64,000 bases of DNA from Serpula lacrymans var. lacrymans S7.9 (lineage: Eukaryota; Basidiomycota; Agaricomycetes; Boletales; Serpulaceae), in contig NW_006763290.1 of the NCBI RefSeq assembly GCF_000218685.1, forward strand, positions 4,428,908 through 4,492,907, given 5' to 3'. Each line of letters starts with the position of its first letter. The first letter of the stretch is position 1. Made by a program: the position numbers and the translations under genes. Below, piece by piece: positions 46,187-57,616 of this stretch. Under the pieces are notes generated by a model that was not told the origin of the DNA, did no database searches, and worked only from the letters and a program-made list of their open reading frames with translations.

Positions 46187-46838
46187 TAAAGGAGTTAGGG
46201 CCTTCCTTGTCTTAGGCAATTTCTACCAAAAGTTTGTTGAAAACTTTGCAAAGATAATGAGACTATTGAACAATCTCACTAAAAAGGACATTGTTTGGCA
46301 CTGGGGCGCCAAAGAACAAGAAGCTTTTGATAAGCTTAAACAGGCATTTACAACAGCGCCCATATTAGCATTTCCAGAATTAGACAATCAGTTCCGGCTA
46401 GAAACCAACTTTTCTGATTTTGCTACTGGGGCTGTTTTATCAATCAAATGCCCTGATGATCTTTGGAGGCCTTATGCCTATTTATTGCATAGTTTATCGC
46501 CTACAGAGCGCAACTATCAAATTTACAACAAGGAGATGCTGGCCATCAATAGAGCTTTAGAGCACTGGTGGCACTACTTAGAAGGTGCTAGGCACCAATT
46601 TGAAATTTGGACTGATCTTAAGAATCTGGAGTATTTTATGACAGCCCGAGACTTGAACCAAAGACAGGCCCGCTATGTGGTGTCCTTGTCAAGGTTAAAT
46701 TATAAGTTAATTCATAAGCCTGGAACTTCTATGGGGAAAGCAGACACTTTATCTAGAAGAGAAGATCATGCCAATGACATCAAAGATGACAACAAAGGTG
46801 TCATCCTGATAGATCAATCCAGGGTCACCAATGTTTGA
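44619..46838 (+). pseudogene. Protease / reverse transcriptase / RNase H remnant, Ty3 copy 2
   Basis: This 739-residue open frame is the longest in the window. The protease site reads DSCTNG and RT motifs match copy 1, including VVIYIANLLIF in place of YxDD and a shortened thumb. RNase H is complete here (LETNFSDFATGAVLS, KEMLAINRALEHWWHYLEGA, then the connection domain to DTLSRREDHA), with Asn at the position of the first catalytic Asp. The frame ends at TGA 46836-46838, where copy 1 has AGA. Despite the long frame, the RT should be inactive because both catalytic Asp residues are gone. Confidence 0.88.
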
Positions 46839-47950
46839 ATTGGGCAGGATTCTGAACTTCTAGAAGTCTTCAAGAAAGACATCTCCTCAGAAGAGAATGT
46901 GCACCTTGATGGCAATGAACACTATTTATGGGAAGACAGGCTCTTCCATTTTAAAGACAAAATCTATGTGCCTGAGTCCGCAAGGATCAAGGCAATAGAC
47001 AGACGTCACAACACTCCAGTGGCTGGGCACCCTGGGTGGCAATGGAGTTGATCTCCAGAAACTATGTGTGGCCTGGCATGGTCAAAGATGTACAGGAATA
47101 TGTAAAATCCTGTCTGGGCTGTGCCATGGCAAAGAACTCGCATCAACCGCCTACCGGTAAACTTATGCCAAATCTGATACCAGCTGGTCCCCGGCAGGAC
47201 ATATCGGTTGATTTCACGACAGATCTACCCAAATCAAATGGGTATGATTCAGTAATGGTGGTAGTAGATTGCTTCTGAAGTGGTATTCATTCCCACCAAC
47301 AAAACTATTACTGCCACTGGTACAGCAGATTTATTTAAAGATTTTGTATGGTCTACCCACAGATTACCAGAAACGGTTATCTCCGATAGGGGCCCCCAAT
47401 TTGCTAGTGAATTTACAAAAGAATTATGCCAAATGCTGGGCATCAAACCTAAACTATCAATGGTGTTCCACCCGCAAACCGATGGACAAACGGAGAGGCT
47501 CAATCAGGAATTGAAGCAATACCTCCATATATTTATTAATGATGGGCAGACAGATTAGGCTAAGTGGCTAAAGATAGCCCAGTTCTTATATAATATCAAA
47601 CAGTCATCAGCTACAGGGAAAGCACCATTTGAGGTTACAAGGTCATACCTCCCCAGAATGGGTGTGGAACCTGGCAAAAGCAAGAACGAGGCTGCTAGGA
47701 ACATGGCCAAAGACATGAAATCTGTCTTAGATGAAACGTGCAAGGCGCTATTCAAAACTGCAGAGTAGATGAGAGACAGGGCAGAGCGTAGACGCTCTAA
47801 GGCCCCTGACTACAAGGTCTGCAAGTCTGCAACCTGGTTCTGGTTAGACACTGACCACTTAAAGTTAAAAGACCTGCAGTCTAGAAAACTGACCAAAAAG
47901 TGGATTGGCCCTTACCGAAGTCAAATCCAATGCAGTGGAGCTGGAACTCC
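46839..47950 (+). pseudogene. Integrase region, Ty3 copy 2
   Basis: The zinc-finger histidines (HNTPVAGHPG) lie near 47010 and the CxxC (CLGCAMAK) at about 47118. The core shows D in VDFTTDLP, D in VISDRGPQF and E in QTERLNQELKQY (47280-47558). Breaks relative to copy 1: a small deletion at about 47274 that shifts frame after VVVDCF, a TAG at 47556-47558 where copy 1 has TGG, another TAG at about 47766 where copy 1 has CAG, and a deletion near 47918 in the GPY segment. The enzyme would be non-functional. Confidence 0.85.
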
Positions 47951-48166
47951 CAAAACGAATGAGGGTAGTACCCACGGTCAACATAAGCCATGTGAAACCC
48001 TACAAAGGGCCGCTGCCAGAACAGTGCGTAGAACGGCCTGGACCGGTTGTAGTCACCCAGGAAGGTGAAGAAGAGTTCAAAGTTGAACGAGTGGTGGATG
48101 CACACTTGAAGCGTGGAAAATTAGAGTTCCTAGTCCTATGGAAGGGCTATGGAGATAAAGACAGAA
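47951..48166 (+). pseudogene. Chromodomain, Ty3 copy 2, cut by a solo LTR
   Basis: The frame LPKRMRVVPTVNISHVKPYK runs into EEEFKVERVVDAHLKRGKLE and VLWKGYGDKDRT, then is interrupted at 48167-48171 by an inserted LTR. The remainder (EPEAHLNNSCNAV-like) resumes after 48510. The CGA codon here shows the ancestral state of the stop in copy 1. Confidence 0.82.
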
Positions 48167-48171
48167 CAATG

Positions 48172-48505
48172 TGTTAGTTTTGGTGATTCTGCACCTAGTT
48201 GTGCTATCTATTTTCCCTTCTTTCTAAATCACTTTCCTCTTTATTCTTTTTGCTCTATTGTTCAGTATTCACTGAGCATTCTATAATTTCGCCTTTGTGG
48301 CTGATTTGTTTACCTTTGTTTACAAAACTTCGGACTAGTATTGCAGAGTCCAGGATTCCTATTCTTTAGTTACTCATACTGGACTCTAGGTACTGTACAC
48401 ATTCTGTACTCTCTGATAATAAAGTTACTCATACTGGACTCTAGTTCTGTCCCTGTTAGCTCTCAGAAAGTGGCTAGACACTTCCCAGAAGTTCTCAATT
48501 GAACA
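48172..48505 (+). mobile_element. Solo LTR of a second, unrelated retroelement family
   Basis: 334 bp beginning TGTTAG and ending TGAACA, flanked by the 5-bp duplication CAATG (48167-48171 and 48506-48510). Comparison with copy 1, which is uninterrupted here, gives the empty site. An internal 22-bp segment (AGTTACTCATACTGGACTC plus TAG) is present twice with a 55-bp period (about 48368 and 48423). Confidence 0.92.
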
Positions 48506-48704
48506 CAATGGAACCAGAAGCCCATCTGAACAATTCCTGCAATGCTGTTCAATAATTTTATTCTAAGAATCCCTCGGCTCCTAGGAAGCTTAGAGGCATG
48601 TATTCAACTCTTTTTAATTCCCTTTTTCAACCTATGCCCAAATATTGAACTACTACCTCCGGTACTTGGTCTAGCCTGGAAGTCGAGCCTTAGAAGGGGG
48701 GTAG

Positions 48705-49094
48705 TGTTACAATACACAATTTTTGGACCTTTGAATTTCATTCTACACTTTAACTTTCTTTTGTAGTTTTCACACACTGTACCATGCAGCACTTTCCATT
48801 CTGTTCACACTCCACTTTCTCGCGCTGCACTGCTTTCCTTTATTCTTAGCTACAAGTCTCTTATGCAGTGGAGATAGTCACATGGGCTGTGCCCCATGAC
48901 ATCATCAGCCACTGCCTTCATCAACTGTATAGTACAGATGTACAAACCACCTATAGTAGTATATATACCCCAATAGATCAAGGAGACTCCTCAGCGAGTC
49001 CTCCTGTTGTATCCTCACAACTAACTTGTTGAAGCCTAAAGGGTAACCATTCCCTCATCATCATCTCTATAGTAACTAACTCTTGGTTGTTACA
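48705..49094 (+). repeat. 3' LTR of Ty3 copy 2
   Basis: 390 bp, TGTTACAATACACA...TTGTTACA. Compared with the 5' LTR of the same element it has many substitutions and lacks about 20 bp of the U5 region around 49070. Confidence 0.9.
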
Positions 49095-50769
49095 GGCACC
49101 ATGATTACTCCCAATGAATGCTCTGCCATCCAAGCCAGCACCCGTCCCGCTCAATGTAAGCTTGAGCAGCTACCCCTGCCAAAGTGCCAATTCTCAAAAG
49201 AGGCATTAAGCGAGGTCAAGCATCTCAAAAACGGCAAAAAAACAATGACCAGTGACCAGTATTATTTCAGAGGGCACCCACTCAGACATTGGGATGACAG
49301 TGAATCACTCTCATCTGCAGGCATTAATGCCTCAATCTACTACAGGCCAATCTTTCTTCTAATTCAATTTAGTATGCTAATGTCTATGCTTCAGTGCCTG
49401 TTCAAAAGTCACTGGCTCCTCCGTCTTTTTTGTCTATTGCTTCGGATATTGGATCCAAAAGGTACAACATAGGATTTATAGAAGTCAATTCCTCTATATC
49501 CAATTTGAAAGGTACTTTTTCTCCATTTTTTTCATTCAAATTTAGACCTGAAGCATTCTAGGTATCATCTCTTGCAATTTCAGCTCATTCTCCTCTGGCA
49601 TTGATCTTCTCGACACCATGGATTTATCCCCTGACTTCTCCCCCGGCCTTCTTTCCCCCCCTGTGCTCAAATTCATTGAGCGTATTGAGCGTGCTGATCT
49701 ACACTCCTCCAACTTTGATGAAGTCAACCATGGTATCTCTTGGGGCACCATCAGTTTACCTCCGGCTCTATAACCTCTTTAGCTCTACTGACATCCTGGG
49801 ATACAATAGGTAACTGCAAGACAGCTAGGCGTCTAATTGCTGCAGCTGTAAAGACGTGTCAAATTGCAAGACACATATGCTTTCAGGACAAGATTCTTTC
49901 TTCAACATTTCTTGCAGATAATTATCTGAGCAACATTCTCAACCTTCTGTAAGCAGCCTGGAAGATGGCCAGAGGGGTAAGTACTTGGTTTTCTCAAAAT
50001 ATCCATCATCTTTTCAATAAATCTATAGCCAATATCTAAGGGTAAGGCCTCGTCTGATTTATCCTTGTCCTCTACTCTTCATGGGACTGCATCAATCATC
50101 TCATCCATCACTTCAGCCTCTATGGCACCTCCCTTGTCTGTTTCCACCGTCTCAGCTCTCACTGTACTCGCATTGGTGGCTGCCTCTGCCCCGCCTGTCT
50201 CACAAATCACAGTTGGTGATTCTGATTCACCCAACGAGGAAGAGCATTGTGTAGAATTCCAGGTAAGTGTGTTATATCTGTCAGTGAAAAACCAACTCAT
50301 ACTCAATTCACAGACCTTGAAGAAAGACGAGCTGATTGAGTGGATCAAGACCAGTGGGGTCACCATCTCCAACTTAAAATGAAGGAATAAAAAAGGTATT
50401 GATTGATTTTTTTTACCACTCTAACTATCTGATATGATTTTGTAGATCTTGTAATGACTATACTGGCCTTACCCTCCGAGAAACAGCCCTCCAAGAGGGA
50501 AATTAATTCATTTTTTATCTAATGTCAGTCTCATATTTGTTTTTTTTATCACACAACTAACTTGTATTACTATTACAGCGGAAGGGGAAGAAAAATTTGC
50601 CCACAGCCGAGAAATGATTGAAGACAAAATTTGAATCCGCTCGCACAACATGAACATATTTTTTTTTGGTCGTTATACAGTAGAGGTTTTCTCTTGTCGC
50701 TCTCCTATGATTTTTTGTGTGCTTTCCTTATGCTTTCTTATGTTTTTGTATGCTTTATATGTACTTTGT
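49095..50769 (+). other. Right part of the CACTA element with unassigned ORFs
   Basis: Plus readings at 49083-49472 (EALSEVKHLKNGKKTMTSDQ), 49601-49813 and 50065-50382 (SDSPNEEEHCVEFQ, then KKDELIEWIKTSGVTISNLK) could belong to a second gene of the element, comparable in position to the accessory protein of plant CACTA elements. The 50065-50382 frame appears to contain a 50-60 bp intron (about 50262-50313). No domain is recognised. No tnp2 N-terminus is found here. Confidence 0.3.
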
Positions 50770-51047
50770 ATGATTGAGACTATTTGACTGCAATGTGACT
50801 AAGCTATTATTTGCAACAACTGGCAATTGAGACTACACTAGACTACAGAGTCACTTGACCTTGCTGGACTCTTGCTTGACTTTGTAGGACTCTTGTCGGA
50901 CTATGTTCTCCCTTATCCTGGACTGAGAAACACAACTGTATCAAACTAAAATTGACTATTTCCTGCAGATTTTAGTCACAGTTCTTGCAAGTCGGACTGC
51001 CGCTGGACTATATGTGACTGTATGTGACTAACCATTATTACTGAGGG
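50770..51047 (-). repeat. Right subterminal AGTC-rich repeats of the CACTA element
   Basis: GTGACT, GGACT and TTGACT words repeat densely up to the terminus (CCATTATTACTGAGGG). Reverse-complemented, they align with the left subterminal region. Confidence 0.68.
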
Positions 51048-51431
51048 TCACACATACAGTGGCATTTGTGTGACACCAAAAACCTTACACCTGACACATC
51101 ACAGTGAGGAGCATTTTGACGTTCTAAAATGTTATCCAAAACTGCATATAAAATATATAGTTTTACGTTAACATTTTGATTGTCTGAAATTTAAGATTTC
51201 GCTTAGGCCCAAAATTGTAATTGAAGTAGTATATTTTATTGTACATTTAACTCTTTCAAAAGGCATATATATATATATATATTATATTGAAAAATAGACA
51301 CCTATTATTACAAATTTCACTCAAGGTTTGAGTGAGTCCCAAAATTTACTGTGTAGGGTGCACAAAAAGTCGGTGTGAATATGATATTTCATCCCCCACG
51401 TCTAAAAGTTATAAGTATGAAATTCCGGTTA
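51048..51431. other. AT-rich spacer with a TA microsatellite
   Basis: It contains a short (TA)n tract at about 51266-51290. There is no gene. Confidence 0.6.
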
Positions 51432-52636
51432 TCATTTTGGTAGCGCCTGTAATATGACATTTTGAGTGCTATCAAAAGGCATCGCCCACCCATCAGCCCC
51501 TGATCGCCCCTTCCTTACCCAGTGGTCGCCCAAGCAATGCCCCCTCTTTCCATGCCTTAGATACGGTGTCACCATATCATATATTCTGTTATATAATACC
51601 TGTACATCAATAGCATTAACTACTTGTGACATAATTGTTAACATTTTTAGAAAGGTCTCCCTGAGTGAATCATCTGAGACATCCAGTAATTGTGATGCCC
51701 ATCTGTCGGGGTGGTACTTCCTCTGCACATCCTTCAATAGTAGTTTGAAGTCTCCCGGAACCAAGGATCTTGCCTGGGTGAAAAAAGCCTCAACATTTTC
51801 CCAATTGGCATCATGGGGTGTTGTAACATTCTGGGAGTATAGGCCAAGGTACCTCCATAGCTGAGGGAGGGACCTTAGATGTATTAAAGAAGTTCCACAC
51901 TGCAATGAACCATCAAATAGCATGGGCATCATCCCATTGTCCATCCATATTCTCATGTAATACCTGCTGCTTCTTCGGTTCAAATTCTTGTTTCTTATGT
52001 TCTTCTTCCTGCTTTAGATGCTGTTTTTTTTAATTTGTCCTCTGGTATTTCTGCTTCTGCCACTCCCAAACTGACTTTGCCTCAAGCTCTGCTTGTGCAG
52101 CAAATGCTTCCTCTATGACTTTTGTATCATCAAACTTCCCTTAGTTAACTTCCATGTGTTCCCATCACAATTTTTGGACTTCTTTCAACCACTGACATCA
52201 TTTGAAAACACCTCGAGCCAATCTCCCAGCTATGTCATTGGGGATATGTTGCAGGTTCATTTGTAGCCCAGCTGAGGGGAAACCACCTTCCTTGGACTCA
52301 TGTACTTCTCTGGGATTATATAGCTGCTATCTATCTCAGATGTTATAGAATTTTGAGTTTACTAAATTGGGTGAAGTGTGAACCAAAAAAAACAAGCTTA
52401 CATGTTTGTTTGGGAACACTGGCTTGAGATGCACCAGGAAGACTACTGGCATCATTATTGCCACACACACCTGCTTCAATATCTTTGTCAACTGACATGG
52501 CACTGCCTGTACCCAGCGTTGCGGAAGATTTCTCTTGTAGGTAGTCCGATGGAATGATTGTTAAAATTTGGGGTGCCGGATAGACATGGCATTTATACGC
52601 CGGATCCAATTTATGTATATCCCACTCATCCATCAT
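51432..52636 (-). pseudogene. Unnamed fungal protein with coiled coil and HPDRW motif
   Basis: The 3' frame (51432-51983) holds NWENVEAFFTQARSL, KLLLKDVQRKYHPDRWASQL and MSQVVNAIDVQVLYNR. KYHPDRW resembles the J-domain HPD loop, though no full J domain is proven. Upstream, 51990-52140 encodes a charged helix (EEAFAAQAELEAKS, KQEEEHKKQEFEPKKQQ), interrupted by at least one stop at about 52037. The N-terminal part (52343-52636) reads MMDEWDIHKLDPAYKCHVYP. Proteins with this layout are common unnamed members of basidiomycete genomes. Whether the pieces form one gene is inferred from order and composition only. Confidence 0.42.
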
Positions 52637-52697
52637 ACAATATAAGAGCTCCCTAGAGATGTGGTCAGAAATGGAGAGCGCTCAATGGAAAGAGTAC

Positions 52698-53740
52698 CTA
52701 CCCATTGAGATTAACCAGCCGAGGCCAGAGCCATTTGTCATTTACCTCAGGTTCCAATATTGCTTTTGGAACATATTGCCACGTTAAATCTCCAGAAGGG
52801 AAGACCTCAAGAATCCTTCTGTGAGTAATATTACAGCCCTGGGATGTGACATGGTTGTTGTTGGTGGTGAAGTTGTTGTAATTTACAAACACGAGCCTAG
52901 AGGCTGGATGCCGCAGTAAGCATGATGACTGCAACGGGTCAATGACGCCAGGTAAAGAGCCGCTAAGGAGTCAAAGGTTAACTTGTGAACACATAATTGA
53001 GCAATATGAGGTGTAGAAACACCCCAGATTGCATCAGCCAGCTGAATGAATGAGACTGAGTGCACTGCACTGGCCTTACTAGAAAATAAAATGAGTGTGA
53101 GGTGGGAACAACAAATTTTGATATGCAGCAACAGAACAGGAGATCAAAAGGAACTTGAAAGAGTGGGCCATGTACCAAAGTTTATACTACCTGAAAACAA
53201 AAGCTCAATGTTAATGTGCTGCCCATCAAGCGGCAGAATGAGTAATGCTGTATGCATTACCTAACTGACGACAGAATGGAGCTGGAGATATCCTTTACCC
53301 CTTATTTGGAACACAAAAAGCTCGCACATCAGCAGGCAAGATCCAACCAAACCTAGTAAATGTGTTTGATGTGAGCCAAATTATTCATCAATTATTCTTA
53401 TTGGGCTTACTTACATAGTTGCTCCATTGCTACAAAGAGAGTTCATTATTGAAAACAGTTAACACAACAGATTTTGATGCAAAAAACACAACTAATAGTT
53501 ATACATGTACAAGCTATTACACAGCTGACATAAATACATGCACTGTTGTAAAGAATTACTTAGGGGAAAGCTAGATAGTAAGGTAGGTAGACTTACAGTA
53601 ATAATCTAGAACCACAATGACACAATTTCACCAACAGTTTTGTTACTGTGCTAGAGGAACTTGGGAGTTTTCTTGTTCATAACCATACCCACTTTCCACA
53701 TCTTCCCACTCCTCAACTCAGCGGTATTGTGGTAGATATA
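52698..53740. other. Minus-strand ORF fragments, unassigned
   Basis: The reading at 52698-52934 (NITHRRILEVFPSGDLTWQY) may be the N-terminal exon of the protein at 51432-52636 or the C-terminal part of the one at 53743-55011. The interval 53280-53740 has no plausible coding. Confidence 0.25.
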
Positions 53741-53742
53741 TT

Positions 53743-55011
53743 CTAAGCATTTATGAAACCATTTCTCAGCAGAGCCCAACCAAAAACCAGTATCGAGGCC
53801 CCCACCCATAAACACTGGATTCTTTGGTCACTATAATGATTGAGACATTTGAGGTCCATGTCCAGTGTAGACATTGTAAACCCCTGAAATGAGATCCAGC
53901 TCTTCCTGAGAGAGACAATCATCAATGAAAAAATGCCCGTCTATAGTCTGAAATATTTTCTTTGGTTCTTAGGCATCACTTGAAGGTCCTGATAAGACAG
54001 CTTCTGGGGAAAGGACATCTATAGCCAGATACCATACAATCCCACCTTGCAGTAAAGCAACAGGTCCACAAGTTCTGAGCAGAAGCTTGTTGCAGGCATC
54101 CTGATAACAACTATAGTAAATGACATCAGGTTAACCTTCCCTTTGATACCCCAGAGTAACGCAATGAGGTGGGACAACACTGGGCGGTGTTTCCACTTGC
54201 AGAAGAGTTTTAAACGGTATAGCCATTGATACAAGCTGTAAAGCAACATTTTCCAAAATAGGCCCAAATCCTCGCCGTATACATTCTATTATAGATGAAG
54301 ACCTGCTCAGACAAATTTTGCATTTTGGGCTTGTTGCTAAGTCGAGAGAGCTGAGTAAATAGCAGTCTTGCAAATTGTCTTTGAAGCAAATGGTGGTGAT
54401 TTGAAAAGGAAAGTGTGTCCTTGAATGTAGTTCAGAGAAGAACTGCTCATGTCCCAGACAGGTGACAGTGCACCTCTAGCCCTTTCATATTGACCAAGAG
54501 ATAGAAAAGCAGATGTGAAGTAGCAAGCAGAGGAGGACCAGCAGGGGAGCTGTGCATCTGAGCCAATATCTCCCAGTATTCCTTTGATGTCTTTCCATTT
54601 AATGAGCTCAATTGTGTGACACTTGCCAACTGAGAATATATCTTCTGGTACAAAACCGTAACAAAATTGCATGATATCCTCTGCTGAAGGTACAGTGCAC
54701 TGAGACACAACCAGATATTCTTGAGCCAAGGACAAGTCAACTCGTAAGGAAGAGGTGATCTGCTCACAAAATTTGGGTGGCATTGGGGCTTGTCCTTTGA
54801 TTTCCTTGTGATTGCCTTCTCCTGACAACATGTTATCTTGCCCTGCATCCACAACAAAGGTCGTGACATATATCCCAGCAGTGGGAGAAACTGTTGTAAT
54901 ATTTGGGCTGATTTGGAATTGACAACTAACATTGACGGACAACGTCAAATGGCATATGTCTTTGCACCCAGTAAATTGCACCATCATTCTCAACACTCCA
55001 CGTATAAACAC
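53743..55011 (-). CDS. Unnamed multi-exon fungal protein
   Basis: A 224-residue frame (54337-55011) reads MFIRGVLRMMVQFTGCKDIC, PKFCEQITSSLRVDLSLAQE, IMQFCYGFVPEDIFSVGKC and ACYFTSAFLSLGQYERARGA. Downstream frames at 54131-54373 (KCKICLSRSSSIIECIRRGF, VSMAIPFKTLLQVE) and 54019-54267 (MPATSFCSELVDLLLYCKVG) and 53743-53925 continue with similar composition, joined by probable short introns. No domain is recognised. It has no transposase motif, signal peptide or membrane segment. Some frames overlap, so a shift around 54130-54260 is possible and the gene may be broken. Confidence 0.4.
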
Positions 55012-55512
55012 AACACTCCCGTGTCTCTGGCATTGGGAAACTAGATATTAAGATGAAGACGCTGATGGCGACTGGATTCACGAGCGCAAATCACAGTGTT
55101 TTTATCATCTCTTCGGGCCATAAAATTTCTCTAATGCTCTCCAGGCCTCTGTTTGCTTCCTTTTTCTACTTGATATTTAGTGTATTGTTATAGTTGTACA
55201 AGCCAGCGAGCTGGTCACAGTAGGCAGTGTACATAGACTCCATCTTGTGCTGCATTTGTTTCAGCCATTCTTGCTTGATCCGCTCCTTATCTGCCTTTAC
55301 TGTGTTCACAGCTCACAATGAAGGGTAGTATTTCAGGATAGGGGCCATCATAGTTGAGGGTTGTATTTGGCTCTGCCCATATATTCTATAATAAAACCAT
55401 ACAGGAACATTGGCTCATATTGTACAGGATACTATTTCAATCCAATCATAGGGTTGTGAAGCGTGTATGAACACCCCGCATTATTTTGTCGACTGGGAAA
55501 AGTCACCAACAA
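55012..55512. other. No gene seen
   Basis: Likely contains the 5' flank of the gene ending at 55011. No repeat or motif was recognised. Confidence 0.3.
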
Positions 55513-55992
55513 CTAAGGATCATAGATTTTTAACTCATTCTGGATGAACTTCGCAAGAGTCTTGCAGTACACAAGCCCAAGGTGGGTGAGGATCTTCCAA
55601 ATGCTTGCCTTGGATGCTTTAGCTTCACTCTGGTGCCCCTTGAGGTATCCGAAGTTTTTAGGAGAGAGGTATGTCTTGCAGTCAAGAGGCCAAAAAATTG
55701 GCTGTAATTGCTCGAGAGAACACATCATGAGAGTGATACTATCTTCAAGCCTTGCCCATGACATGTGTACTTTCTTTTCAAGATAATAGAGGCCGTCAAT
55801 TTTTTTGACCATAATTTTGGAGGCAAGTTTCAAGCAACCAATGAGTGGGCCATCAAATTTGATTTCCAGTGGTGTAAAACCAATGTAGGAGCAGGCGGCA
55901 GAAGCCCAACATGGACATGGAACAAGGGCTTCACGAGGGTGCATGCTAGCACAAAGGACATCATCCGGAGATGGAAAGATGCATAAACGCAA
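55513..55992 (-). CDS. Unnamed protein, 159-residue open frame
   Basis: The frame reads CPCWASAACSYIGFTPLEIK, PLIGCLKLASKIMVKKIDGL and PLDCKTYLSPKNFGYLKGHQ. It is uninterrupted, with mixed composition and a slightly basic charge. The start is uncertain because the upstream frame may continue through an intron. I recognise no family and cannot exclude a remnant of a larger transposon protein. Confidence 0.35.
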   Translation of the reverse strand: MRLCIFPSPDDVLCASMHPREALVPCPCWASAACSYIGFTPLEIKFDGPLIGCLKLASKIMVKKIDGLYYLEKKVHMSWARLEDSITLMMCSLEQLQPIFWPLDCKTYLSPKNFGYLKGHQSEAKASKASIWKILTHLGLVYCKTLAKFIQNELKIYDP

Positions 55993-56696
55993 AGAGTCTT
56001 ATCCAGATGAATGAAGGAGTGGTCTGTTGACTGCGCCATTTGTATGTAGTACAATGGGGATGATTTTTAGTTTATGAAGTGATAAAGGACCTTGTCCTGT
56101 TCTTGGGAGGGGCTTTCAGGTATTCTTCCTCTCTAAAACATCTGTGGTGTATAAACACCGCAGACGCAGAGGATCAATCAGTGGTGGTGGTCCAGAATGA
56201 AGTAACTTGAAAGCTGGTGGCAGATGAAGACGTGCAAATCATTTGTCATGTGTGATGACCAAATATGGGAAAGGCCTGTTGCGTGACTGTGACCATGACA
56301 TGTCCGAGTCCCCATCGCCCAATCATTTCCCACTGCATCTCTATCATGTTATCGCACAATGCAACTAGGGGGTTTCTACCTCCCAGTCATACATTCTTTG
56401 TGGACAATAAACCTAGGCCCAGGACCACTGCAATCTCAAATTGGAGAGTGCTACCCATGTCAATTATCTGAGCTATCACAGGGCAGCTGTTTGTTGTGTG
56501 CTAGGTCATCTGGGGTGCTCCTACCTCCCAAATGCTGCTGCTATGGCTCATTTTTGCCATTGTCCAGTTATTTCACGTGAGTTGACACCCTTGTTACTTC
56601 TAAGTGATAGTAGGGGGGCCTTACATTCAACCATAAGGATATTTCACAGCACCATAGTATATACATCTATGTACAAGTTACAACCTGCGTACTAAC

Positions 56697-57616
56697 CTTG
56701 AACCATCTGAACTGTTCCCTCAATACCCGCAGAGTCAGTTTGCGATAGCTGGCGCTTTGATTATCCAGCCAATCCTTGTCGTAAAGTACCTTGGGAAGGC
56801 TACAAGCTGGATTGCATTTTGTTAGCGGATTCTTGTTGCTCCGCCTTTGTTTGGCCGGCTTGAAACCTCACTGCAAGTAAATGTTGTCATCTTGCAATAT
56901 TGTCTTATCAATAATTCCAAGCTCTTTCTTGATGTTCCTTTGCCAAAACATCACCTTCACCCTATATATTTTTTCCACCATTCCCTCATCATCACTCTCC
57001 ACATTGCTCTCTTCTGAGCTCATACTGTCCTCTCCCAGACAATCAATCATGTCTTGCAGCCATTTTCATATTATAGTGTCTAGTGCACCACTATGCTTCT
57101 TGGTTTTGATAACCATCTCCAGTGTTTGTTTTGGACGTTTAAATTTCTATGAGATCTCAGTCAACAGTTCCCAAGAGCAAATAACGGGCTTACATTACTT
57201 CATCTTTCCCTTTGTCTTGCTTAGTTCAACCTATCATCCTATTGTGTAATCAACTCTTCTCAACTTCCTGCCATGTTTCTACTTCATCATCTGAATTGAC
57301 TTGCTGCTTTCCAGTACAATTTAACCCTATTAAATTCATCAATAATTAAATCTTCTAAATAGCTGTCTGGAGCTTCTGGTAGATGCCATTTGTTTTTTGC
57401 TTGCTTCAGGTATTTGAGAAGATATTGGAATATCTTCTTGTTCCACTCAAAACCCACGTCTCCCCTCATATTGAAGTGTATGTCTTCTCTGTTGGGCCCA
57501 GTAGCATTTTCATCACCTCTGTTATACACAAGTACATTGCTTCTGACTGCAGAATTGTGTATAGCAAATTCTTCGTCCTGGCCAACATCAAACTTGGACT
57601 TGAACAAGCGCCGCAT
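56697..57616 (-). pseudogene. Unnamed basidiomycete protein with one stop
   Basis: The first part (57287-57616) reads AIHNSAVRSNVLVYNRGDEN, FNMRGDVGFEWNKKIFQYLL and YLEDLIIDEFNRVKLYW. After a gap with a probable intron comes MSSEESNVESDDEGMVEKIY and RVKVMFWQRNIKKELGIIDK (56868-57050). TGA at 56868-56870 is followed in frame by GFKPAKQRRSNKNPLTKC and VLYDKDWLDNQSASYRKLTL to about 56700. I recall a recurrent unnamed protein family in mushrooms with an acidic centre, a YRVKV-W-R segment and a WLxxQ tail, often found near transposons. Function is unknown. Confidence 0.5.

Larger units (their letters stand above)
42689..49094 (+). mobile_element. Ty3/gypsy chromovirus copy 2, degenerate, no matching TSD
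   Basis: LTRs at 42689-43076 and 48705-49094 with TGTTAC and GTTACA ends, a primer-binding sequence at 43079-43088, gag, pol and chromodomain in the same order as copy 1, and a purine tract (AGAAGGGGGGTAG) before the 3' LTR. The five bases before (CCACA) and after (GGCAC) do not match, so the flanks come from different sites. The tnp2 gene interrupted at the left does not continue at the right. All coding parts have stops. A separate 334-bp solo LTR interrupts the chromodomain. Confidence 0.93.
40208..51047 (-). mobile_element. CACTA-type DNA transposon carrying nested retroelements
   Basis: The left end reads CACTCAGTAA (40208) and the right end, reverse-complemented, reads CCCTCAGTAA (51047). 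Matching continues imperfectly through CTAGTC/TTAGTC and CACATA-type text for about 40 bases. A 3-bp direct repeat TCA flanks it (40205-40207 and 51048-51050), as expected for CACTA elements. Both ends have dense AGTC-rich subterminal repeats in opposite orientation. A tnp2-like transposase lies near the left end on the minus strand. Of the 10.8 kb, 6.4 kb is Ty3 copy 2, leaving about 4.4 kb of original element. A three-base duplication alone is weak; the subterminal repeats and the enclosed transposase make the case. Confidence 0.72.

Noticed and set aside
51466..51864. Plus-strand 132-residue ORF
   Set aside because: It lies opposite the HPDRW-containing minus frame, which has the more protein-like reading.
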